Below are positions 1 through 9,206 of a DNA stretch of 64,000 bases, in pieces (position 1 is the first letter of the stretch; every line of letters starts with the position of its first letter). This DNA comes from Clavelina lepadiformis (taxonomy: Eukaryota; Chordata; Ascidiacea; Aplousobranchia; Clavelinidae). The translations under genes were made by a program, and so were the position numbers. The notes under the pieces were generated by a model. That model was given only the letters and a program-made list of their open reading frames with translations, was not told the DNA's origin and did no database searches. The stretch covers positions 1,924,501 to 1,988,500 of the forward strand of contig NC_135241.1 in NCBI RefSeq assembly GCF_947623445.1. The letters are read 5' to 3'.

Positions 1-2036
1 CTTGTACAGTTGTATAGCAAGTACACAAAACTTGAATATGATGAATAAATGAAAACAACATATATACGTTCTTAGGCACTAAGTTTGAATATTGACAAAA
101 ATGTATCCAGTTCGATGCAGGGATAGACCTGTCACTGCTGTATCACGATAGCATTTTCTTCCAGGTCCTCACCAAGTGACTGACATTTCAGGAGCATGAA
201 TTGCATCTAAGCAAACTTAACTGATGTCTTCTTAAGGTTGCATTTGCAGTGGGCAAAGTAATTCGACCGCACTTATCCCATTACAGTACAGAGTCACCAG
301 TGACAAGAATTAACGTAAGTATAACTCATTTTCTTGTAAGAACAAAATTGTAACAGAAACGTGTAAAGCCTTATTGCAGGAAAACGCTACCTGCCTACGC
401 AATACTTGGATAAGTCTAAAAGATATAGATTATACAAACAAAACAATTCGCTCTCTGTATATATTTTTTATTTTGGTCAACTGGTTTTTGGCAAATTGTT
501 TAAAGTTAAGAAAAATTAAGCATATAGGTTACTTTAAATATACGTTCATTTTGTTACAAATTTAGGGATGTTAGATGAAAACTTTTCGATTCATAAGTGA
601 GGTAAGCATGTGTGAAATTTTTTAATTTCTTTTTTTTCAAACGTTTTCGGTTGATACAAAATGAGGTTAGCCTATTGAACTTGAACTTTTTAAACGTGAC
701 CAAAAAATAAACCACCGTAATGTGTTTAGTATAACCCAACTGTTTAATTAAAAACTGTTGAAATTAAATAATTTCTGCATATTTTGACAACAAAATACTG
801 AAAATCTATACTTTAACTGCTTCATTAGCTTGTCAACAATGGCAAAGATAGGTAGCAAAATTCATATTAATACTTTTGCAATTCCAGGTATATTGAACTA
901 AACACTTTTAACCAGTGGTGGGATTCAAATATTTTAAAATCCGGTTCTCTCACTAGCAGCATGCCATATTTACCCTGGGCCGATATACACATAGGCCTAT
1001 ACATACGATTGTTAACAACTGGTTCGTGGAGGTCATCAAAATTCCAAGAACCGGTTTGCACGAACCGGCTGAATCCCACCACTGCTTTTAATTAATAAGC
1101 GATAAGATTATTTACATATACTCTTTGCTTTATCAGTTTTTCAAACAAAGTAGTGTTTCCATCTCCAGATTTCGAAAATTAATGTTTAAATGCATATTTT
1201 TGACAATATTTTCACAATACCTCTTCTGTTTTTGACAATATATCTATTTCAAAATATCTACAATATATCTGTTGACAATATTTTGACAATATATCTTCTA
1301 TTTTAATTAATCCTATTAACTAACTAATAATGGTCTTTCGCCTTTTTTCCAAATTTGGTTATTTTTTTGGATGTCAGTTGGATTCTTCACTTAATGGTAT
1401 ACAAATTTATTATGTGCAGTTTGCAATTTTCCATTTGCTCGAAATATATTTCATCGAAGAATGAATATACTGTACCATATCGGCTTTTTGCATAATCAAT
1501 TTTCATATTTTCGCGCTCTCTGTAATATACGTTATATTTACGCACTTCAGACGGAAATAGAAAAACAATTCTTGCTGTCGCTTCTTTCATTTGGCCTCTG
1601 CGTTAAATGAGTGCTAAATTACATTGCGTTAACCCCATGTTAGAGTGTACAATGAAAGCAACGTTATAAACCTGTGCTATAGTATGTATTACCTGCTGAT
1701 AGCAATAAATCAACCCGTGAATAAAGATAAATAGTTTGAAATGACAAGATCGATATTGAATTCATTCGTCATTTAAAGAATCACAATCGAACTTCTACAT
1801 CACAAAAACACAAACTTGCTCGAGTTGGTGTTGCATAAAACGCCGTACCAAAGTTAAAACGTTATAACAAACGCACGTTAACATCAGATGTTTATCAAGA
1901 TATGATAACATTCATAAACATTTGTTAAAAAAAATGTGGTATCTTTGTTAAAAAAAATTAAACTTTCAATTATTGCTAATTAAAAATTCATAAATGCTAT
2001 AATTATTGTTATGTTTTTTCCAAGTCCCTAATTAGT
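1..2036. other. Gene-free AT-rich spacer
   Basis: No exon with splice sites and a recognisable protein was found on either strand. It contains one short hAT-type element (listed separately) and, near 1210-1300, several loosely repeated copies of a word like TTGACAATATATCT. A 67-codon ATG-initiated minus-strand frame at 1387-1590 is present but matches nothing I recognise and has no supporting context. Confidence 0.5.
913..1084. mobile_element. hAT-type MITE, 172 bp
   Basis: The ends are perfect inverted repeats of 15 bp, CAGTGGTGGGATTCA on the left and its complement on the right. They are flanked by 8-bp duplications CTTTTAAC (905-912) and CTTTTAAT (1085-1092), which differ at one base. An 8-bp duplication and CAGTG-type termini are typical of non-autonomous hAT elements. 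It has no coding capacity. Confidence 0.85.
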
Positions 2037-2374
2037 TTATCGTAAATAGAGGGCGGATATTGGCGCGCCAAGCAGTGAGCTAATGAATTCCAGAGTTTCG
2101 GCTTTTTTCCAAACACCATCTCCCGTGTGATACTCTACGTCCCCAGATGCTGCATGTAACATATAAGAGTATAAATATTAATAAACAACCAATTGAGTTC
2201 AGCAATATTTAAAAAAAAAATAAGAAATGAAAATTTATACTTCCAACAAACTCCTGTAAATCTTTATAACTTTTCAACTTCAAAATATCAGAGCTGGGGT
2301 GACATGTTCCGTCAACTACAAAATTAGCATTTTCTTTTGATGAGTTTGAACCGCATTCAAAGAAACAATTAAAG
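2037..2374 (-). CDS. Last two exons of an unrecognised protein gene
   Basis: Two minus-strand exons join in frame. The first, 2374-2241, has a plausible but weak acceptor (ends AAAAG) and a GTATAA donor. The second, 2149-2037, follows a GCAG acceptor and ends in TAA. The phase-1 junction gives a continuous ~82-residue C-terminus with three cysteines, the segment CHPSSDILKLKSYKDLQEF, then GDVEYHTGDGVWKKAETLEF, ending SALYLR. Composition is that of a real globular protein and contrasts with the low-complexity frames around it. I do not recognise the family. Upstream exons should lie at higher coordinates on this strand, but I could not place them with confidence; the transposon nest at 3.3-4.9 kb would then be intronic or upstream. 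Confidence 0.5.
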
Positions 2375-2418
2375 CTTTTGACAATTCATAATGCAAAAAT
2401 TTTACAACTATATCCAAT

Positions 2419-2496
2419 ACCAATATCTTACTCCAAACATGTAATAACCAATATCTTACTCCAAATATGTAATAACCAATATCTTACTCCAAACAT
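2419..2496. repeat. 28-bp tandem repeat, ~2.8 copies
   Basis: The unit beginning ACCAATATCTTACTCCAAAC starts at 2419, 2447 and 2475, exactly 28 bp apart, with one or two substitutions between copies. It lies just upstream (on the minus strand) of the exon at 2241-2374, so it may be intronic to that gene. Confidence 0.9.
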
Positions 2497-3336
2497 CAAC
2501 CATCTTGTACAACAAAGTTGTTAAATGAAAAAAATATTGAAAGTAGGTGTTTCGTTTTGTAAACGACTGCAGCTGCAAACTGTAAATGCAATCCTGTAAA
2601 CAGTTGCAAAAACAAAAAATATTTTTCAATTACAGTCCAGTGAAAATTCAAGCAGTCGTTGCATATAAGTTTAACTGTTGATAAGTACAAACTTTTTTGA
2701 TTATTTGTTATAGTGTAGCTGAGTATCTCCATGTATATGTTAAGCGCTAAATTATTTCGTTTCCTAATCCTTTGCTAACAATTCGCTTACCAGCGTAAAA
2801 TGTATAAGTGCGAGTGCAACAGAAGTCTTTTCTATACTTTAAGGCTTATAAAAGCACCCATTCAATGTGAAACGCAACACCTGCTGCTCCTTGAAGTCAT
2901 TTGTTTACTCGTAGATCATCGCGTTAGAATAGTGTCAGAAGTTCATTTATGGTTATGGCAAACCTCCTATAGCAGGCTACGTAATGATAATTTAAAGAAA
3001 ATATGTTCAATTTTTATATGCGAGTGGGAAGTGAAAGAGGTTTCAGATGGCGGATTTTGCTTTAAGTTGTGGATCGTTTGTTATCTCAAACATTATTTTT
3101 GGAAGGTGGAGAAGTTTTAGCAAGGTGTATGTAAACATTTAAGGCATTTCGTGGAAGCTTTATCATCCTTCAGTTTGCAAGCGTGCGTGTCATCTGTTCA
3201 GCTTATGACCAATGTATCGAAATACATCATCATCATCATCATTATTCATCTGCCCTAATTTCAAGCAAATCTAAACAGCTTCAAACAAGGCACTTGTATG
3301 ACAAACTGAAATACATTTTATTTTGCACTTTGTTCC
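2497..3336. other. Spacer without recognised genes
   Basis: Two open frames lie here, 2496-2732 minus and 2800-3120 plus. Neither shows a known motif or convincing exon boundaries. The only distinct feature is a CAT microsatellite, listed separately. Confidence 0.4.
3225..3245. repeat. (CAT)n microsatellite
   Basis: Six CAT units, then CATT; a simple-sequence repeat. Confidence 0.9.
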
Positions 3337-3397
3337 CTTTAGGCCAGGGCGGGCAACTTTTTTGGTCGGCGGGCCTGATATGAGAAAATGGTGTACC

Positions 3398-3554
3398 GAC
3401 ACTTAATCACGCGACACATAATCACGCGACATTTAATCACCGACACATAATCACTAGGACATTTAATCACGCGACACATAATCACTAGGACATTTAATCA
3501 CGCGACTTCGATACGTAATCACGCGACATTTAATCACGCGACACATAATCACTT
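3398..3554. repeat. Left inverted array of the foldback element
   Basis: The array alternates GACACATAATCAC, GACATTTAATCACGC and TAG spacers. One period is 31 bp: GACATTTAAT at 3458 and again at 3489. It is complementary to the array at 4420-4587, so a single strand could form a long hairpin. Confidence 0.9.
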
Positions 3555-3886
3555 GGATGCGACTCCCCGACAATTGTTTTGACTCCGTTGCGCCAGCTTT
3601 CTCTATAATGTTTCTTTAAATCAACACCAGCTTCATAAAGTCTAATTGTTATATTGTCCGAAAGTATAACCTATGTAATATCTAACATTATTCTACTGTA
3701 TTGTCACCGAAGCTCTTGACCAAAGTACCATCAAAACGTTACACCGTAAAATACAATGCTACTTGTTTTGTGTCGGTTTTGGAACTCTGGAACAATGCCA
3801 ATGAATAAATTATTACAATTTACTATCACGACCGCCACATCTCTTTGTATCTATAACGACTAGTCCAGTCTACAGACAATCTCGTT

Positions 3887-3924
3887 CCGGATACGGCCCG
3901 CGGGCCCTAGGTTGCGGACCCTTG
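3887..3924. mobile_element. Orphan right terminus of a hAT element
   Basis: This 38-bp stretch matches, at most positions and without gaps, the last 38 bp of the hAT copy ending at 11376 (CCGGATCCGGCCCGCGGTCC and onward). No matching left end was found in front of it. It is either a remnant of an insertion into the foldback element or captured sequence, making a third layer in the nest. Confidence 0.6.
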
Positions 3925-3925
3925 G

Positions 3926-4113
3926 TCTATACTCTATAGCTTGCCGCTGTCTTACCGTTGTAACTCGTGGTTATTTCAATTCAGGGGACATTACTATGAC
4001 TAGACAGTTAATCACACGACATTTATACAGTGTCTTTGTCTATACTATAGCCTGCCGCTGTCTTACCGTTGTAAATCGTGATTATTTTAATTTAACGGAC
4101 ATTACTATGACTA
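3926..4113. repeat. Direct duplication inside the foldback element
   Basis: About 75 bp at 3926-4002 recur at 4039-4113 with small changes; both contain GCCGCTGTCTTACCGTTGTA and end in ATTACTATGACTA. A second pair follows: a sequence around CGGAACGATTCAGTGGCG occurs at ~4120 and again at ~4275. So the start of the FLYWCH coding segment and its leader have been partly duplicated. Confidence 0.8.
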
Positions 4114-4186
4114 ATAAAAACGGAACGATTCAGTGGCGTGGCAAACTCTACCAGAAATGTCGGGGCGAACGGACATTAGGGCTACT

Positions 4187-4417
4187 ATGACTAATAAGAC
4201 AGTGCAGTTTAGCTTAACATCGAAAGGGAATCAATCGGTGCTGCACAAACAGTACGAGTTTGTCAAACACCGTGAGTACGCAAACGGAACGATTCAGTGG
4301 CGTTGCAAACTCTACCAGAAAAGTCGGTGCCAGGCTCGTATAACAACCGAAGTGCAGTTGCTTACATTTCCTATGCATAACATTGCTGTAAATTGTAAAT
4401 GTAAAAAAATATTGTAA
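4187..4417 (+). CDS. FLYWCH zinc-finger ORF of the MULE-like element
   Basis: A 76-residue frame starting at ATG 4187. It shows the FLYWCH pattern: an F-x-L-T-S-K-G-N start at residues 8-15, an aromatic QYEF at about 22-25, WRC at about 40-42 and RCQAR at about 49-53. A late HN near residue 64 sits where the family has its His ligands. FLYWCH fingers bind DNA and often accompany MULE transposases in invertebrates. The frame stops before any transposase region, and the second conserved histidine is not obvious, so this is probably a short or decayed remnant. A partial, broken second copy of the WRC region lies just upstream at 4118-4165. The frame is open further 5' with no ATG, so I chose the first ATG. 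Confidence 0.55.
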   Translation: MTNKTVQFSLTSKGNQSVLHKQYEFVKHREYANGTIQWRCKLYQKSRCQARITTEVQLLTFPMHNIAVNCKCKKIL

Positions 4418-4419
4418 AT

Positions 4420-4587
4420 GTGTGATTAAATGTCGCGTGATTAAATGTCCTAGTGATTATGTGTCGCGTGATTAAATGTCCTAGTGATTATGTGTCGCGT
4501 GATTAAATGTCGCGTGATTAAATGTCCTAGTGATTATGTGTCGGTGATTATGTGTCGCGTGATTAAGTGTCGCGTGATTAACTGTCA
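4420..4587. repeat. Right inverted array of the foldback element
   Basis: Repeats of GTGATTAAATGTCGC, GTGATTATGTGTCGC and CCTAGTGATTATGTGTC run to the element's right edge. They are the inverse complement of the 3398-3554 array. Order and copy number differ slightly, suggesting gain and loss of units after insertion. Confidence 0.9.
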
Positions 4588-4851
4588 CCAAACCGAGAAA
4601 ATAAACTACTTGGCGGGCCGGATTCCTGAATCGATACATTAATCGTGTATTTATCCACCTATGCAAGGAATAAATCGTATATGTAATGTAAACTTTAAGT
4701 TTTAAGCATAGAGACCGAAAACAGTATTTAATGAATTTATTAACAAATATTGTACTTCAATAGTTGCTGAAGTCAAAACTGAACTGCTAAACTGAACTGC
4801 TGAACTGTCTGCGGGCCGCTCAAAATCCCGTCGCCGTATGTTGCCCCCTGC

Positions 4852-5014
4852 TTTAGGCGGTAAATAAAGCATTGGCCAAGTTTAAAGCACACCAGTCATT
4901 GATTTCTTCGATTTATATCGATCAGCAAACGTTGAACTTTACAAACTACGTTTCGATAGACATGCACAACGTTTTTTGAGTTCTTGATCTTGTTACAGTT
5001 GTTGACTTACCAAT
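4852..5014 (+). repeat. 163-bp direct repeat, copy 1
   Basis: This copy and 5743-5905 are equal in length (163 bp) and match at most positions, for example GATTTATATCGATCAGCAAA. Sequence left of the hAT insertion (3321-3340) also resembles the sequence left of copy 2, so the hAT element entered copy 1. No coding potential was recognised. Confidence 0.9.
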
Positions 5015-5742
5015 GTCTGTTTTAAATATAGAATGTACATCTCGTTTATAATCACAATTATATTCAATTGATGATGTTTTAAATTCCAGAAACTTCTAAC
5101 ACCTCCTTTAAAGCTTGCAAAATGAAGCTAACGTTCTCAATACACAGCTGTTGCTTGGCGTTAACTCAGGGAAGTATATGTTCGTTTACCGCATCAACCA
5201 GCATTGTTTTTCTAAACGTGCATATGGATAACACAGTAGCGTTTATAACAATTTCTTATAACGTCCTTTAGTAGATCTTTTACCTTTTCTGCTTTTACGG
5301 AATTACTGAGCAAACTGAAGACGCTTCGTAACTTATCTAACAAAGTGTTGTTCAATTCGAAATTTCAAACGCAAACGTTCAACACAAAAAATAAATGTTT
5401 CTCTACGGTGACCGTTAAACGTTTCTAAACGTTTAATCGCATCAAGTTACCTGTGAAATGAAACGTTGCCATGTAGCAACAGAAACGAATGAGCTGGCAA
5501 AGTCTTTGGTGTTACTTTCCACTAGGTGGCGAAAAGAGGCTTTTATCTCGGTGAAAGCAGTGTACACATACAACAACCGCTATAGTTTAAATAAACAAGT
5601 AAAATTATGTGTGACACACTCTTGCTATGTATGTTCTTTCCATCAAAACGCAGCTTGGAAAATTCTTACTATAGTTATGCCGTACGTTACTTAAGTTGTC
5701 TTTATTTTGCTTCGAAATTAAACAGTTTTGCATTTTATTCAT
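5015..5742. other. Spacer between direct repeats
   Basis: No gene recognised. It contains a 78-codon open plus-strand frame (5458-5694) with no known motif. This stretch forms the body of the ~890-bp unit implied by the two direct repeats. Confidence 0.4.
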
Positions 5743-5905
5743 TTTAGGCGCTTAATAAAGCACTGACCAAGTTTAAAGAACATCAGTCATTGATTTTTTC
5801 GATTTATATCGATCAGCAAACGTTGAACTTTACAAACAACGTTTTTGTAGACATGCACAACGTTTGTTGAGTTCTTGATCTTGTTACAGTTGTTGATTTA
5901 CCAAT
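5743..5905 (+). repeat. 163-bp direct repeat, copy 2
   Basis: Paired with 4852-5014. It begins TTTAGGC with no transposon in front, so it approximates the pre-insertion state of copy 1. Confidence 0.9.
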
Positions 5906-8900
5906 TACATTAAGAACGGACTCTTTATTAACCGCACATGTTATAAGTACCTCAACTTTGCAGTTGCATCACATATCGAAAATCTTTTCGTGTGTAACTA
6001 GCTAACTTTCACATCGAAAGGGTTCAGGTTCGGCACGCATGTCTGCTTAAACTTCAAATTGTCGTAAACGACAATCATGTTGCTTTGCTTTAACATTTTG
6101 TACAACTAAAGTATTACCATTATAAAAGAGAATCGGAAATTTCAAGAACTGTAATTAAAAGCCCGCGATTATTTTCAAAGTGCACAACTGCACACATAGC
6201 GCTTCATAAATTACTTATACAGAGAGCTATTTTTTATGATTTGTAATTCTTATTACTATAACTATGATTTTCGTTACCTGAAACTTACTATCAGTACTTT
6301 TCGATAAAACCTTTTGGTATAACTGCTGCAATCTACGGATGAAATAGCTGAATGTTTCCAGCAGCATATAGCCTACAGTATTTATAACGGGGTCTTTGTT
6401 AATTTAATCATAATACCACAATACTGAAGTGAAACAAGACGAGTAGCATTGTTTTGTTTGTAGAAAACAAGCAATACAGTGATTTTGTCTATAAAGATTG
6501 TAATTTGTTTTAAAAGTTTTTATTAGAGTTGAAAACGAAAGTTTTTAATATTTATTAAATAGTTCAATATCATGAACGACTAGCTGAGTGTCGAACGTAA
6601 ATTATTTACACTGAAGTCTGTGTTAATTAAACATTAATGAACACATAACTACAGAGTAAAATGCTAAACAACATTGCCGTGTTTGTAAAAATAAGTACGA
6701 CTAATGCTTTTACATAAAGATTGGAGTTTGCTGTGAAAGTTCGTATTGGAATTTAAAACGAAAGTCTTTAAAATTTGTTGTATATTTCGGTATATGATCA
6801 TAAATACTAACGCTGTACTCATAAAGAAAAGATGCAATCTGAAAATTGTGCCAGATAAACTTATTAATCAAACCAAACGCGTGACATTGTACCAACAAAA
6901 ACACTTAACATTCATCAAAATATTGTTTAAGTCTCACGTAGGCCAAACGATGATATAAATCAAAACGATACTGAATTCAACTAAAATTTCACTTTCATAA
7001 TATTTACCGAAGTTAACAATTTGCATATACCTAAGCTTTGTAAACGGTCTAAAAGATTCTATACCAAATAATATTTCTTTATAGGCTTTTGTGAAAATAT
7101 CTACACACACTGAAAAAAAGTTTATCGCTTTGCCCTTTGTAACAATTTCTTTAAAATCACCAAAAATAGAAGCCCACACTAGTACAGTAATTATCATAGG
7201 TGTGCAAGGCAAAACTGCTGTAGAATAGAAGATTAATATGTTGAAAAATGAAGCATATTTTGCTTTGCATATATGTAAAAAAAATTTATGTATCTTTGGA
7301 TGAAAATATGTCCTGAGCAAAACAAATACAACTTATGCTTGATCAAGGAATATGAAATGGTATGTGGTATAAATGGTGTCGACATTTTTATATTTTGATT
7401 GAGCCCCGGTTATACGGAGCTATATTGCGCAAGTTCCAATTGACACACATATTTTATTTGCTGTTTTGAATTTTTTTATGTTGTATTGCCTGAATCTGGA
7501 CCCGGTTGTCAAACTCCCTGAGCAAGTATCGTTCCTATTTTATTTCACGGGTATTACAGCCGTAGTTCAACTGGGATCGTGGGAATCGAACTCGGGTCGA
7601 TTTTTCACTAGCCAAGCTCTTTCAGAAAAACTGTTTCGTGTACAGCAAATGAAACAAATGGTGATTTAGGAACAGTTGTGCATCTTGGAATCCATAACCA
7701 TTGGCCGTATACCACATTCTTGGATACAAGAAAGAACAAAAGATGAAGATACGAGAGACAATGTTGGTGTCCAACAACGTCACCAAAACATGGCGGCAGT
7801 GGTTAAGAAGGTAAAAAACAAACAAACAAACACGGGACAGACTGAGCCAAACCGTGGGATTAAAACTGACTGACACTCTCGGTCGACACAAGACAGAAGC
7901 AATTCACGCCAATAGTCATTGATGCTGTGGTATTATATTGATATGGTCATCACCATCTAACGGTCATTGACATTGTAGTTATAGCACAGGGTGGGGTTAA
8001 GAGGAGAAGTTTTTTAATAAAACGTCATTTTCTCGAAACATTTTTTGTGAATAGGCTTCTTAGCTATATACATGATCCAAACTGGAAATTCTGTTTTTCT
8101 GATTCACCGTTTAAACTACGATGCTTATTTAAATTCCGCTGCTCAATTTACTTGAGCGAGATTTTTTATGAAAAAAAAAACAATATTCGAATGAAGAGTC
8201 TTTGGGATGGAGTTTTGTGCCAAGGAATGCTGAACTAGTAGCTGCATATTCAATATAGCAAATTTTAAGTATAGGATGTACATTGTGTAGTGTTTGTACC
8301 CAAATAAACCATACACACAACTCCATAGACATATAACACTACATACTGAATGTAGTTAAGAAAATAATCTGTTGGCTTCATCTATGTTACCAACGGTATC
8401 GGCTTGAAACTCTAGTTACCGGTACCCTGGTGACTTATTTACAGTTAAAGCTGATCAAGGGTTCCCTGGTAACTTATTCAGTTACTTATTTGCAGTTCAA
8501 ATAGTTTTCCCAATAAAATCATTCACTGACGACGTTATAAAATTTGAGGACGGTTTTCGACCAAATTCATTTTTTACGCCTCGTACTGAAGTTTATAAAA
8601 CAAGAAAAATTTAAAAGAAATAGATCTGTTGTCAAATCGATTTTTTTCGGAGACATACTGCATTCGGATCTATTGATTTTTCTCTCGTTTTGTTTTGTTC
8701 GTAAAGCGACCTTCCAGCAACGATTATGTCCAACATAGCCATCAAACAAACAACCAGAATCTATATAAGCTACGGGTTTGTGTGATTTTACTGGATGGAA
8801 AACCGATAGTGGGTCAATCGGTCAGTTTAATGGAATATAATAACTAAACAAACATTGCAATCTTGTTTAATCTTAAATGATTTAAAGAAGAATTCTTTGT

Positions 8901-9206
8901 GAAATTATCAGATCCTTTTATCTTGTTGTTTGCAAATCAAACACAGCAACATATGGCCAACCTACACCATTTGAGTGTAAGATTTATTAAGAAAGAAAGG
9001 GGATTACCTATTAAATATTACAACGATATGGAGCAACAGTTAATTACAACGTGATCGTCGAGCTACCTTGCACACCAGCTTTCATTAGGATAAAAAAAAT
9101 CTTGTAGTGCAAGGTATTTGTTTTTATTGGACCGAAAAAGTTTACACAAGTCTGCTGGTCACAAGTTCTACTTTAGAGCAAAGAAGTTAAAACGACACAA
9201 AAAATT
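5906..9206. other. Spacer upstream of the pannexin gene
   Basis: No exon was recognised. The longest frame (6934-7320, minus, 128 codons) is hydrophobic, starts at TTG and shows no family signature. Around 8420-8500 the phrase CCCTGG(T/-)GACTTATT is imperfectly repeated. The pannexin 5' end and promoter should lie at the right side; CTACTTTAG just before 9178 could be a 3' splice site for a 5' UTR exon or spliced leader. Confidence 0.4.
7556..7625 (-). repeat. Possible tRNA-derived SINE head
   Basis: Read on the minus strand, TTGGCTAGTG resembles a Pol III A box, and GAGTTCGATTCCCAC about 20 bases on resembles a B box. The spacing is too short for a functional tRNA and no cloverleaf forms well, so a decayed tRNA-derived repeat is more likely than a tRNA gene. 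Confidence 0.3.

Larger units (their letters stand above)
3390..4594. mobile_element. Mutator-like foldback element nested in the hAT element
   Basis: It is flanked by GAGAAAAT at 3382-3389 and 4595-4602. The uninterrupted hAT copy at ~11091-11098 has this word once, so the boundaries are supported by an empty site. Its ends are ~160-170 bp inverted arrays of the repeat word GACATTTAATCACGCGACAC and variants. The interior encodes a FLYWCH-type zinc finger (4187-4417). Long or repeat-built inverted ends, an 8-9 bp duplication and FLYWCH fingers are known features of animal MULEs, so I assign it there by inference. No transposase catalytic domain is visible, so it is probably non-autonomous. 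It also contains a stray hAT right end at 3887-3924. Confidence 0.75.
3345..4850. mobile_element. hAT-type element interrupted by a second transposon
   Basis: The left end CAGGGCGGGCAAC and right end GTTGCCCCCTG are inverted. The direct duplications CTTTAGGC (3337-3344 and 4851-4858) are perfect 8-bp target-site duplications, as expected for hAT. Only ~300 bp belong to this element, 3345-3389 and 4595-4850; the rest is a nested insertion. A related 324-bp copy at 11053-11376 shares both ends and the sequence GGGCCTGATATGAGAAAAT. The diverged sequence at 5743-5905 carries TTTTAGGC uninterrupted at the equivalent site, close to an empty site. The element encodes no transposase and is non-autonomous. 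Confidence 0.9.

Noticed and set aside
3398..4587. Alternating repeat arrays considered as a CRISPR array
   Set aside because: No unique spacers, the two arrays are inverted relative to each other, and the host is eukaryotic; they are transposon ends.
6934..7320. 128-codon hydrophobic minus-strand frame, possibly a membrane protein exon
   Set aside because: AT-rich, starts at TTG, shows no family motif and no clear splice sites; not listed as a gene.
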